A stretch of DNA of 64,000 bases, taken from Hymenobacter sp. 15J16-1T3B (GTDB lineage Bacteria; Bacteroidota; Bacteroidia; Cytophagales; Hymenobacteraceae). Numbering within the stretch: position 1 is the first letter of the stretch; each line of letters opens with the position of its first letter. Position numbers and translations under genes: made by a program. The notes beneath the pieces were generated by a model, which was not told the DNA's origin, did no database searches, and saw only the letters and a program-made list of their open reading frames with translations. Shown here one piece after another: positions 27,522-35,756 of the stretch. The DNA is taken from contig NZ_JAJFAV010000004.1 of NCBI RefSeq assembly GCF_020711235.1, positions 372,001 to 436,000 of the forward strand. The letters run 5' to 3'.

Positions 27522-29585
27522 ATGGAAACTGCCGCCGCCGATACCCAGACCACGCCCGAAGAAGCCGCCACGCCGCACCTGCCGCTCGTCCAGCACGACC
27601 CCTGGCTGGCCCCCTACGCCGACGTCATCCAGCGCCGCCTCGACCGGTTTCACGCCCGCCGGGCGGAAATCGTGGCCCAGGCCGGGGCGCTGACCAAATA
27701 CGCCTGCCGCCACCAGCAGCTCGGCCTGCACTACGACGCCCGCCGCCGCGGCTACTGGCTGCGCGAATGGGCCCCGGCCGCCCACGCCGTCTTTGCCGTC
27801 GGCGACTTCAACCAGTGGGACCGGAGCTACACCCCGCTCACCCGCCGCGACGACGGCGTGTGGGAGGTGTTCTTGTCGGAGCAGACCTTCCCCAACCTGA
27901 CGCCCGGCTCGCGCTACAAGCTGCACGTGCACGCCGCCAACGGGCAGCGCGACCGGCTGCCGGCCACCGTGCGCCGCGTGGTGCAGGACGAGCATACCAA
28001 GGACTTCAGCGCTCAGATTTGGCGGCCCGAGCAGCCGTTTCAGTGGACCGACCAGCAGTTCCGCATCAACAACTACGTCAAGGAGCCGCTCATCTACGAG
28101 GCCCACGTGGGCATGGCCCTGGAAGAAGGTCGCGTGGGTTCCTGGCGCGAGTTTGCCGACCAGATTCTGCCCCGCATCCAAGCCGACGGCTACAACGTGG
28201 TGCAGCTCATGGCCGTGGCCGAGCACCCGTACTACGGTTCCTTCGGCTACCACGTGGCCAACTTTTTCGCGCCCTCGGCCCGCTTCGGCACGCCCGAGGA
28301 CCTCAAGTACCTCATCAACGAGGCGCACCGCCGCGGCCTGGCCGTGGTGATGGACATGGTGCACTCGCACAGCGTCAAAAACGAGGCCGAGGGCCTGGGC
28401 AACCTCGACGGCTCGGGCGCCCTGTACTTCCACGAAGGTCCGCGCGGGCAGCACCCGGGCTGGGACTCGCTCTTGTTCGACTACGGCCGGCCCGAGGTGC
28501 AGCAGTTTCTGCTGAGCAACCTGCGCTACTGGCTCGAAGAATTCCACTTCGACGGCTTCCGCTTCGACGGGGTCACGTCAATGCTCTACCATCACCACGG
28601 CGAGGGCACGGCCTTCACCGACTACGCCCAGTACTTCGGGCCCGAGGCCGACGAGGACGCCATTCTCTACCTGCAGCTGGCCACTTCTTTGGTGCGCGAG
28701 TGCAAGAAATCGGCCCTGCTCATTGCCGAGGACATGAGCGGCATGCCCGGCCTCGCGCGGCCCGTGGAGGAAGGCGGCCTGGGCTTCGGCTACCGCCTGG
28801 GCATGGGCTTGCCCGATTACTGGATCAAGACGCTCAAGCACCAGCGCGACGAAGATTGGAGCATGGGCGGGCTCTGGCACCAGCTCACCAACCGCCGCGC
28901 CGGCGAAAAAACCGTGGCCTACGCCGAAAGCCACGACCAGGCCCTGGTCGGCGACAAATCCCTCTCGCACTGGCTGCTCGACGGGCGCATCTACTCGGGC
29001 ATGTCGCGCCTGCAGGAGGCCGACCTGATTACCGCCCGCGGCGTGGCCCTGCACAAGCTCATCCGCCTCGTTACCCTCGGGGCCGGCGGCGAGGCCTACA
29101 TGAACTTCATCGGCAACGAGTTCGGCCACCCCGAATGGGTCGACTTCCCGCGCGAGGGCAACAACTGGAGCCACCACTACGCCCGCCGGCAGTGGAGCCT
29201 GGCCGACAACCCCGACCTCTACTTCCACAGCTGGCTGCTCTTCGACCGGGCCATGATTCAACTGGAGCGCCGCACGCGCTTCCTGGCCGCGCCCACCCGG
29301 CTGCTGCACGCCGACGAAGACAACAAGGTGCTGGCCTTCGAGCGCGCGGGCCTCGTGTTCGTCTTCAACTTCCACCCCGAGCGCAGCCTCAGCGACTACC
29401 GCTTCTTCGCCGGTCAGCCCGGTAGCTACACCCTGCTGCTGGGTTCCGATCAGGCCGAATTCGGGGGCTACGCCCGCATTGCCGCCGACGTGAAGCACTT
29501 CAGCCAGCCCGACGAGCACGGCACGCCTTTCCTGAGCCTGTACCTGCCCAGCCGCACCGCCCAGGTACTGCAGCGCGGCAAGTAA
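27522..29585 (+). CDS. glgB: 1,4-alpha-glucan branching enzyme (GH13)
   Basis: 687 residues. ATG at 27522 is preferred; a GTG two codons upstream is possible. N-terminal CBM48 domain (YWLREWAPAAHAVFAVGDFN), then the GH13 barrel: VMDMVHSHSVKN, GFRFDGVTSM with nucleophile Asp349, LLIAEDMSGMPG with acid/base Glu403, ESHDQALVGD with Asp472, and a C-terminal beta domain. The sequence is of the eukaryote-like branching-enzyme type (GNEFGHPEWVDFPREGNNWS) rather than the classical E. coli type. It forms alpha-1,6 branches in glycogen. The gene at 30353, which resembles a wrecked glycogen-synthase-type GT4, and the GH31 at 31737 are neighbours. Confidence 0.95.
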   Translation: METAAADTQTTPEEAATPHLPLVQHDPWLAPYADVIQRRLDRFHARRAEIVAQAGALTKYACRHQQLGLHYDARRRGYWLREWAPAAHAVFAVGDFNQWDRSYTPLTRRDDGVWEVFLSEQTFPNLTPGSRYKLHVHAANGQRDRLPATVRRVVQDEHTKDFSAQIWRPEQPFQWTDQQFRINNYVKEPLIYEAHVGMALEEGRVGSWREFADQILPRIQADGYNVVQLMAVAEHPYYGSFGYHVANFFAPSARFGTPEDLKYLINEAHRRGLAVVMDMVHSHSVKNEAEGLGNLDGSGALYFHEGPRGQHPGWDSLLFDYGRPEVQQFLLSNLRYWLEEFHFDGFRFDGVTSMLYHHHGEGTAFTDYAQYFGPEADEDAILYLQLATSLVRECKKSALLIAEDMSGMPGLARPVEEGGLGFGYRLGMGLPDYWIKTLKHQRDEDWSMGGLWHQLTNRRAGEKTVAYAESHDQALVGDKSLSHWLLDGRIYSGMSRLQEADLITARGVALHKLIRLVTLGAGGEAYMNFIGNEFGHPEWVDFPREGNNWSHHYARRQWSLADNPDLYFHSWLLFDRAMIQLERRTRFLAAPTRLLHADEDNKVLAFERAGLVFVFNFHPERSLSDYRFFAGQPGSYTLLLGSDQAEFGGYARIAADVKHFSQPDEHGTPFLSLYLPSRTAQVLQRGK

Positions 29586-29618
29586 GGCGCCTTGCAGACT
29601 GCAGCGGTTCACCTGGCA

Positions 29619-29800
29619 GTCATTGCGAGCGAAGCGCGGCAATCCTTCCTCTCGCGGCACGACGCTGCAGCTGGCAGAAACCGAAAGCCCGTCAGAACGA
29701 AAACAGCACCGCCCGAAACCGGAGTTACCGGTTTCGGGCGGTGCGTTTTGGGTCGTTGCTACTACTAGAGGAAAGATTACTTCGCTTCGCTCGCAATGAC
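29619..29800. repeat. Family A palindromic element, copy 1
   Basis: 182 bases bounded by GTCATTGCGAGC and its inverse GCTCGCAATGAC, with imperfect terminal inverted repeats of about 35 bases. In the middle is a perfect 17-bp stem (29706-29722 with 29728-29744, GCACCGCCCGAAACCGG) and a 5-base loop. A second copy with the same termini, spacer sequence and core stem is at 52374-52574. Both sit between the stops of convergent genes (here glgB and the YdeI-like gene). No open frame inside. Confidence 0.8.
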
Positions 29801-29851
29801 TACGGGGTGAGCCATCTGACTGCGGGCTGAACCGTTGTGGGCGAAGCGGCT

Positions 29852-30340
29852 CTAGCTGCGCTTGCGGCCGGCCTTGATCATTTCTACGGCTTTGCTGATG
29901 CGCTCGTAGCGCGTTTCCGTCTTCTTGGCCGACTCGATCCAGCGGGTGTACTCGCGCTGGTGGGTGTAGGCTAGCTCGTCGAAGCGCTGGCGGATGCCGG
30001 CTTGGTTGAGGGCTTTGGCAAAATCTTCGGATACTTCGGCCATGCGCGGCTCGGTGTCGCGGGCCAGGGCCACTTCCACGGTGTTGCCCCAGGTTTTGCC
30101 GATGGCCCCGCGGATTTGCTTGGGCACGCCCAGCAGGTGCTGCCCGTCGCCCATGGGCGTGAGGGAGCCGCGGTAGGGAAAGCCGTCGAAGGTGACGAGC
30201 ACTTTTACCTGGGCGCGGGTGCCGTAGGCCTCCTTCACGTCGAAGGGAATGATGACGAACACGCCGCCGTTTTCGCTTTCGAGTTCCAGCTCGGCGGTGA
30301 AAGTGTGCTCGGGGGTGAAGGCGGGGAAATCGGAGGGCAT
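29852..30340 (-). CDS. YdeI/OmpD-associated family protein (DUF1905)
   Basis: 162 residues in two parts. The first (HTFTAELELESENGGVFVII, FDGFPYRGSLTPMGDGQHLL, GAIGKTWGNTVEVAL) is the DUF1905 beta-barrel domain. The C-terminal helices (ALNQAGIRQRFDELAYTHQR, EYTRWIESAKKTETRYERI) match the bacteriocin-protection YdeI/OmdA domain. No signal peptide, so cytoplasmic. The molecular activity of this family is unknown; E. coli YdeI is linked to resistance to cationic peptides. It starts 12 bases after the degenerate glycosyltransferase gene and is probably co-transcribed with it. Confidence 0.88.
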   Translation of the reverse strand: MPSDFPAFTPEHTFTAELELESENGGVFVIIPFDVKEAYGTRAQVKVLVTFDGFPYRGSLTPMGDGQHLLGVPKQIRGAIGKTWGNTVEVALARDTEPRMAEVSEDFAKALNQAGIRQRFDELAYTHQREYTRWIESAKKTETRYERISKAVEMIKAGRKRS

Positions 30341-30352
30341 TGCGGGAAAAAA

Positions 30353-31504
30353 TTAACGGAGAAAGTGGGAATCGAGCACCAACGCGGCGGCCAGGTTGGG
30401 CGCGCCGGTGGGCAGCACGAATACGCGGGCGGCCAGCTGCCGGTAGCGCTGGCGCAGCCGCTCGGCGGTGGCTTCGTCGGGCACCAGAATGCGGTCGGCC
30501 TGGGGCAGGGTGATGCGCTCCAGGGCTTCCATCCAGCCGCGCTCGGCGGCGCTGCTGGCCAGTTCGGCCGCCAGTTGCGCCACCTGCAGCACCAGCGGGC
30601 GGCGCGTGAGCTGGCGCAGTTCCACCCCGGCCAACCAAGTGGGCCAATCGGGTGCAAAGATGACCTCAAAAGTTGACTCGTACGCCAGCCGGGCGGCGTT
30701 GCGGGCGTACTGGATGATGCGGAAGTTCAGATCGGGCGCCTCGGCCGGCGCCGCCGGCAAGGCTGGATCAACGGCATCTTGGCCCGGGTGGTCCTCGGCC
30801 GCGGGCTCGGGCAACAGTTCCGATTCAGCGGCCGAAGTAGGAGCCAGGTCGGTCGGCAGAACGGGCAGTTCGTTCGCCGCGGGCAGGGTAGGTAGCTCGC
30901 TGGCCGGCGCGGCGGGGGCGGTCGGGTCGGGTGCGGCAGTTACCGCGGCAGCGTCGGTGGCCGCTGGCGTGGCCACACGGGCCGGCGCTCCGGCGGCGGG
31001 GGCCACGGCAGTAGCCGGCGGGGCAGCCAATGCGGCTACCGGCACGCGGTAATCGGGCACCGGGGCGTGCCGCAGGGCGCTGTCGGCGTGCTGCGCCGCA
31101 CCGATGTAGGGCGGCGCCGGGGCGGTGAAGGCGGGCGCGCCAGGAGCTTTCACCTCGCCGTTTGCTATGGAATGGCCAGTCAGGCTGGGTAGGCCCTCGG
31201 CCGGCGCCTCGCTGCGGCCCGCGTAGGGGGCCGCAGGTACGGCCACGGGCTGCGGCGGGCCCGCGTCTCGGCCCACGTAGGGAAACGCCGGCGCTCCCTG
31301 GCCCAGCCGCGGGAGCACGGCCGGCAAGGGCGGGGCCACGTCGAGGGAACGGCCGCGCGGTGCCTCGGCATCAGCAGCCAGCGGAACCGCCGTCCAGAGC
31401 TCAGTGGCGGTGGTGGCGGCAAGCTGGCGAGCGAGGGGCAGGGCGGCGGACGCCGCGTCCCAGCCCAGGAGCAGCACGGACGACGGGGCGGTGGGCATCG
31501 GCAT
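30353..31504 (-). CDS. Degenerate GT4/glycogen-synthase-like protein with long Ala/Pro linker
   Basis: 383 residues from MPMPTAPSSVLLLGWD. The opening strand resembles the VLMLGWEFPP start of Bacteroidota GT4 enzymes, but the glycine-rich donor loop is absent. A ~200-residue Ala/Pro-rich linker follows. Then comes DLNFRIIQYARNAARLAYES, APDWPTWLAGVELRQLTRRP and LPQADRILVPDEATAERL, matching the second half of a GT-B N-terminal domain; the usual His before DWPTWLAG is Pro, and the protein stops before the nucleotide-sugar domain. So it looks like a non-catalytic remnant or a binding protein. It neighbours glgB and diverges from a GH31 gene, fitting alpha-glucan origin. Confidence 0.65.
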   Translation of the reverse strand: MPMPTAPSSVLLLGWDAASAALPLARQLAATTATELWTAVPLAADAEAPRGRSLDVAPPLPAVLPRLGQGAPAFPYVGRDAGPPQPVAVPAAPYAGRSEAPAEGLPSLTGHSIANGEVKAPGAPAFTAPAPPYIGAAQHADSALRHAPVPDYRVPVAALAAPPATAVAPAAGAPARVATPAATDAAAVTAAPDPTAPAAPASELPTLPAANELPVLPTDLAPTSAAESELLPEPAAEDHPGQDAVDPALPAAPAEAPDLNFRIIQYARNAARLAYESTFEVIFAPDWPTWLAGVELRQLTRRPLVLQVAQLAAELASSAAERGWMEALERITLPQADRILVPDEATAERLRQRYRQLAARVFVLPTGAPNLAAALVLDSHFLR

Positions 31505-31671
31505 GGAACGGTGTACGTGGGCCACGAACCTACGGCCGGGGGCGCGGGCAAGCAAGCCCGGTGCCCGGAAACCCGGCGAAACCGGCCGAAACCAAGGGAA
31601 TCTTGTGAAAACCAGGGGAAACGCCCGGTGCTCGGTACAAACCCTGGGAAACCTCCGTATTTTGCGGCTTC
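31505..31671 (+). promoter_or_regulatory. Divergent leader region with repeated GAAACC motifs
   Basis: Between the degenerate GT4 gene and the GH31 gene, short purine-rich units recur on the plus strand (GGAAACC, CGAAACC, CCGAAACC, GGGAAAC and similar) between about 31566 and 31653. A shortened -7 box TATTTTG at 31658-31664 precedes the terminator-like hairpin. The repeats could be a regulator site or structured leader; no gene is present. Confidence 0.35.
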
Positions 31672-31706
31672 CTTCCGCCGGAACTACCCCGGCGGAAGTT
31701 TTTTTT
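31672..31706 (+). terminator. Intrinsic terminator-like hairpin in the GH31 5' region
   Basis: A perfect 10-bp stem (31672-31681 CTTCCGCCGG, 31689-31698) with a 7-base loop is followed at once by eight T residues (31699-31706). This is a textbook plus-strand intrinsic terminator, 30 bases before the GH31 ATG. No plus-strand gene ends upstream of it (the nearest plus-strand gene is glgB, 2 kb away), so it may attenuate GH31 transcription. Confidence 0.65.
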
Positions 31707-31736
31707 CTCTCCGCACCTACTTGCTCCCCTGAACCC

Positions 31737-34211
31737 ATGGCCGACGCGTCCATTCAGGATAACAACTACATGATCAACGACCTGGCCCAGAAGGGCCGCC
31801 AGGAATTCTTTCCGGGCCAGGTCATTCGCGCCGAAGTCGTGCCGGGCACGGCCGACTTCCGCTTCACCTGCGACAACGGCGTGGTGCTGCTAGTGCAGGT
31901 CATCAGCGACAAAATCCTGCGCTTCCGCTACAGCACCGACGGCTACTTTGCCCCCGACTTCAGCTACGCCTTCGAGCGGGGCGCCCCGCAGCGCCAGCCC
32001 ACCACCATGCTGGAGTTCGTGGAAAAGGACGACCACTACCGCCTCACCACCGGCCGCGTCATCTGCATCGTGGGCAAGGAAAACGTGCACGTGCGCCTCT
32101 TGAACCGCTCCGGCATCGTGCTGCTGGAGTACGAAAAGGGCTTCCACTGGGAGTACGACTGGGAATCCGGCAACGACATCGTCAAGATGAGCCAGCAGGT
32201 GCAGCCCGGCGTGCACTACTACGGCCTCGGCGACAAGCCCGCCAACATGAACCTGCGCGGGCAGCGCTTCTGCAACTGGGGCTCCGACACCTACGGCTAC
32301 GAAAAAGGCTCCGACCCGCTCTACAAGAACATTCCCTTCTTCCTGGGCCTGCACCAGAAGCTGGCCTACGGCCTGTTCTTCGACAACTCGTTCAAAAGCT
32401 ACTTCGACTTCGCCGCCGAGCGAGCCGACGTGACGAGTTTCTGGGCCCACGGCGGGGAGATGAACTTCTACTTCATCTACGGCCCCACGCTCACCGAAGT
32501 CACCCAGGACTACACCAAGTGCCTGACGGGCACGCCCGAGCTGCCCCCGCTCTGGGCCCTGGGCTACCACCAGTGCAAGTGGAGCTACTACCCCGATTCG
32601 CTGTTCAAGGGCATCGGCGCCGAGTTTCGCAAGCGCCGCATTCCCTGCGACGCCCTGTACCTCGACATCGACTACATGGACGGCTACCGCTGCTTTACCT
32701 GGCACCCGGAGCACTTCCCCGAGCCGAAAAAGATGGTGCAGGAGCTGGCTCAGGACGGCTTCAAAACCATCGTCATCATCGACCCGGGCATCAAAATCGA
32801 CCCGAACTACCCCGTGTGGCAGGAAGGCTTCGAGCAGGGCCACTTCTGCCGCCGCGCCGACGGGCCGCTGATGAAGGGCTCGGTGTGGCCTGGCCTCTGC
32901 CACTTCCCCGACTTCACCAGCCCCCGGGTGCGCGAGTGGTGGGCCACGCTGTTTGAGGGCTTGATTCAGGACGTGGGCGTGCGCGGCGTGTGGAACGACA
33001 TGAACGAGCCGGCCGTGTTCGAAAAGGGCACCTTCCCCGACGACGTGCGCTTCAACTACGACGGGCACCCGGCCTCGCACAAAAAGGCCCACAACGTGTA
33101 CGGCATGCAGATGGCCCGCGCCACCAACGAGGGCGTGAAGCGCTTCTCGTACCCGCGCCGGCCCTTCACCATCACCCGCAGCACCTACGCGGGCGGGCAG
33201 CGCTACTCCTCGGGCTGGACCGGCGACAACATTGCCTCCTGGGAGCACCTCTGGCTGGCCAACATCCAGTGCCAGCGCCTGAGCATCTCTGGCTTCTCGT
33301 TCATCGGCTCCGACGTGGGCGGCTTCATCAACACCCCCGACGGCGAGCTGTACGTGCGCTGGGTGGCGCTGGCGGCCTTCCACCCGTTCTTCCGCACGCA
33401 CTCCTCGGGTGACCACGGCGACCAGGAGCCCTGGTCCTTCGGCGAGGAGTTTGCCGACCTGGCCCGCCACTTCATCGAGCTGCGCTACAAGCTGCTGCCG
33501 GTGATGTACACCGCCTTCTGGCAGTACGTGCAGCACGGCACGCCCATTCTGCGCCCCCTGGCCTTTATCGACCAATCGGACGCGCAGACGTACCAGCGCA
33601 TGGCCGAGTTTGGGGTGGGCGACCATCTGCTGGTCTGCCCCATCACCCAGGCCGGCGCCGACGGCCGCTGGATGTATTTGCCCAAAGGCCGCTGGTACTA
33701 CTGGTGGACCGACGAGCAGAAGGATGGCGGCGCCGAAGTGTGGGCCCCCGCCGGCCTGGAGCGCATACCCGTCTACGTGCGTGCCGGCGCGGTCATCCCC
33801 GCCCGCCCCGTGATGCAGTACACCGACGAGCAGCCCGTGACCGAGCTGACCCTGCACGTGTACCACACCGAGGGCGTGGAGGCCAGCACCCTCTACGACG
33901 ACGGCGGCGAGGGCTACGGCTACCAGCAGGGCCAGGCCACGGTGCGCACCTTCACCAACACCGGCACCGTGATGAGCCTGAAGCTGCAGCAGCAAACCGA
34001 AGGCGACTGGGTCCCGAGCTGGACTTCTTACCGCGTGGTGCTCCACGGCCTGCCCGTAGCGGCCGAGCAGCTGACGGTAACCGTCGACGGCGAAACCGTG
34101 CCGGTACGCCTGGCGCCCTCCGCCACCGGCGGCCAGGAACTGCCCCAGGTAACAGTGCCCGCCGACTTCCAGGAGCTGATGGTGCGCACCACGGCCCCGG
34201 CGAAGAAATAA
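31737..34211 (+). CDS. GH31 family alpha-glucosidase-type hydrolase
   Basis: 824 residues from MADASIQDNNY; no signal peptide, so probably cytoplasmic. N-terminal mutarotase-like domain (VQPGVHYYGLGDKPANMN), TIM barrel with LPPLWALGYHQCKWSYYP, CDALYLDIDYMDGYRCFTW, GVWNDMNEPAVF (nucleophile Asp421), YSSGWTGDNIASW (acid/base Asp497), GSDVGGF, and C-terminal beta domains (TLYDDGGEGYGYQ). It hydrolyses terminal alpha-glucosidic bonds, and with glgB nearby probably serves turnover of storage glucan or imported maltodextrin. It is a different type from the secreted 1033-residue GH31 at 8735. The start follows a terminator-like hairpin. A family B repeat lies 30 bases after the stop. Confidence 0.92.
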   Translation: MADASIQDNNYMINDLAQKGRQEFFPGQVIRAEVVPGTADFRFTCDNGVVLLVQVISDKILRFRYSTDGYFAPDFSYAFERGAPQRQPTTMLEFVEKDDHYRLTTGRVICIVGKENVHVRLLNRSGIVLLEYEKGFHWEYDWESGNDIVKMSQQVQPGVHYYGLGDKPANMNLRGQRFCNWGSDTYGYEKGSDPLYKNIPFFLGLHQKLAYGLFFDNSFKSYFDFAAERADVTSFWAHGGEMNFYFIYGPTLTEVTQDYTKCLTGTPELPPLWALGYHQCKWSYYPDSLFKGIGAEFRKRRIPCDALYLDIDYMDGYRCFTWHPEHFPEPKKMVQELAQDGFKTIVIIDPGIKIDPNYPVWQEGFEQGHFCRRADGPLMKGSVWPGLCHFPDFTSPRVREWWATLFEGLIQDVGVRGVWNDMNEPAVFEKGTFPDDVRFNYDGHPASHKKAHNVYGMQMARATNEGVKRFSYPRRPFTITRSTYAGGQRYSSGWTGDNIASWEHLWLANIQCQRLSISGFSFIGSDVGGFINTPDGELYVRWVALAAFHPFFRTHSSGDHGDQEPWSFGEEFADLARHFIELRYKLLPVMYTAFWQYVQHGTPILRPLAFIDQSDAQTYQRMAEFGVGDHLLVCPITQAGADGRWMYLPKGRWYYWWTDEQKDGGAEVWAPAGLERIPVYVRAGAVIPARPVMQYTDEQPVTELTLHVYHTEGVEASTLYDDGGEGYGYQQGQATVRTFTNTGTVMSLKLQQQTEGDWVPSWTSYRVVLHGLPVAAEQLTVTVDGETVPVRLAPSATGGQELPQVTVPADFQELMVRTTAPAKK

Positions 34212-34241
34212 GGGGGGCTGGTAAGCTACGAGAAGCCCTCC

Positions 34242-34438
34242 ATTATCCTGAGGCGTAGCTGAAGGACCTTCCTCGCACCCTGCACCTACTGAGAAGCGCA
34301 GCCACCAACGCCCTGCTACACGGGCCTCGGTGGCTGCGCTTCGGTATTACTGCGGTCTTTGGAAAGGCGTTTGTGCTTCGTCGGCCGCGGTGGGGCGAGG
34401 TGGGGAAGGAAGCGCCTTCGGCTACGCCACAGGATGAC
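34242..34438. repeat. Family B MITE-like element, copy 1 (diverged)
   Basis: About 197 bases with imperfect terminal inverted repeats: the left end TATCCTGAGGCGTAGC and the inverse of the right end, CATCCTGTGGCGTAGC. The interior GAGAAGCGCAGCCACCAACG and its partner CGGTGGCTGCGCTTC are shared with the copy at 47155-47357. The element ends 3 bases before the stop codon of the hydrolase at 34442. Confidence 0.65.
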
Positions 34439-34441
34439 GGG

Positions 34442-35560
34442 CTAGTTCTCGCAGCTTGCCTGACCCGTTTGTTGGCTGTCCGCTGCCAGCCGCGTCCGGA
34501 TGTACTCGTACACGTCCGCGTCGGCGAGCAGGGTGCCGTGGTGCTGGCGCGGGAAGATGCGCACGAGCACCTGCTCGGCCCGGCGAAACACGCTGCCGGT
34601 GGCCGAGCCGCCGCCCACCAACCCATCGCCGAAGTACTGAGCCAGGGCCGATTCGGCGTTTTTTAGCAGTGAGGCGGCCAGCACGTGGTACTGCACGCCG
34701 GGCAGCGGCGGCACCGGGGTACGCGGCGGCACGAGGTCGTCGGCGTGCGGATTCTGCCAGTCCTCGTCCACCAAGCGGGCGTGGCGCAGGTCACGGATGC
34801 CCGCGCTGCGCCGGTCGATGGTGTCGGCCAGCAGGCGGGCCAGGCGCAAGTCGAAGCGGCGCAGGGCCAGGCTGGTCAGAAAGCTGTTCTGCTCCAAGAA
34901 AGAGCCTTCGTTCGGCACGCCCAGCAAGAACACCTGCCTTAGGTGCGCCAGCCACGGGGCCGCGGCGGCCGTAGTGGCCTCGGCTTCGCGGGCCCAGCGC
35001 AGCTCTTCGTGGGCGTAGTAGCCCGCCGAGCGAATCACCAAACCGCCCATGGAGTGGCCGACGAGCGTGAGGTCCGTCACGGCTTCGGGCCAGGCCTGCA
35101 CCAACTGGGTGAGCAGCTGGTGCAGGGCGCGGCCGTTTTCGCTGATGTGCAGGCCGGTGTTGTAGCGCACGTACAGGCAGCGCACGGCCGGCAGGTCCTC
35201 GGCCAGGCGCGGCCCGTAGCGCAGCAGCCCGGCCGGACCGGTTTGCCAGATGTGTTCGTCGCCCATCAGCCCGTGCACGAACACCACCGTGGGCCGCGGC
35301 CCGTCGGTCAGGTTCAGGTCGATGGCGGGCACGTCGGCATCCTGGCGGCGGAAGCTCAGGCGGATGGCGCGCTGGTCGCCGCGGGCCGCCAGCTGGTCGC
35401 CGATGGCGCCGTTGAGGGCGGGCAACAGGAAGTGGCGGTAGCTGCGGCCGGTTTGGCGCAGCGCGTCAAGGCCCGCAAACGGCGCCGTGGCCGCCCGCCG
35501 CAGCGCGCCGGTGGTGCGCTGCCAGCGCGAAGACTTGGGGGCGGGTGAATCCGGTTTCAT
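34442..35560 (-). CDS. Alpha/beta hydrolase, lipase/esterase-like
   Basis: 372 residues; the start at 35560 (MKPDSPAPKSSRW) is preferred to a more distant ATG at 35695. Alpha/beta hydrolase core: TVVFVHGLMGDEHIW (oxyanion region), then LTLVGHSMGGLVIRSAGYYA with the nucleophile elbow GHSMGG. A C-terminal His candidate is in FPRQHHGTLLADADVYEYIR. It resembles triacylglycerol lipase and PGAP1-like proteins, with no signal peptide visible. Substrate unknown. The C-terminal end (QQTGQASCEN) stops right at the edge of a repeat element, so the tail may have been reshaped by its insertion. Confidence 0.85.
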   Translation of the reverse strand: MKPDSPAPKSSRWQRTTGALRRAATAPFAGLDALRQTGRSYRHFLLPALNGAIGDQLAARGDQRAIRLSFRRQDADVPAIDLNLTDGPRPTVVFVHGLMGDEHIWQTGPAGLLRYGPRLAEDLPAVRCLYVRYNTGLHISENGRALHQLLTQLVQAWPEAVTDLTLVGHSMGGLVIRSAGYYAHEELRWAREAEATTAAAAPWLAHLRQVFLLGVPNEGSFLEQNSFLTSLALRRFDLRLARLLADTIDRRSAGIRDLRHARLVDEDWQNPHADDLVPPRTPVPPLPGVQYHVLAASLLKNAESALAQYFGDGLVGGGSATGSVFRRAEQVLVRIFPRQHHGTLLADADVYEYIRTRLAADSQQTGQASCEN

Positions 35561-35693
35561 CGGGGGTGAAGGTAGCAGTTGCCCAACCATAGCCCGATAC
35601 GCAGCCGCCGGACAAAGCGCCGGGCGGCCGCCGACAAGCGCACTGTGCCTCCGGCCGCTTCGCCCGCTCACATCTTTATGTAGCGGCAAAACC

Positions 35694-35723
35694 AAAAAAC
35701 GCCGCCCGGCTTGCCGGGCGGCG
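35694..35723 (-). terminator. Intrinsic terminator of the T9SS protein gene
   Basis: On the minus strand an 11-bp perfect stem (35723-35713 with 35710-35700, CGCCGCCCGGC) with a tight loop is followed by TTTTTTGG. It lies 34 bases downstream of the stop at 35757. Confidence 0.8.
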
Positions 35724-35756
35724 TCTTCGCGGATGGAATAAGGCAGGGCGTTGGCG

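Noticed and set aside
28578-30647. Minus-strand open frame of 689 codons over glgB and the YdeI gene
   Set aside because: Runs through a repeat element and antisense to glgB; a shadow of high-GC coding DNA.
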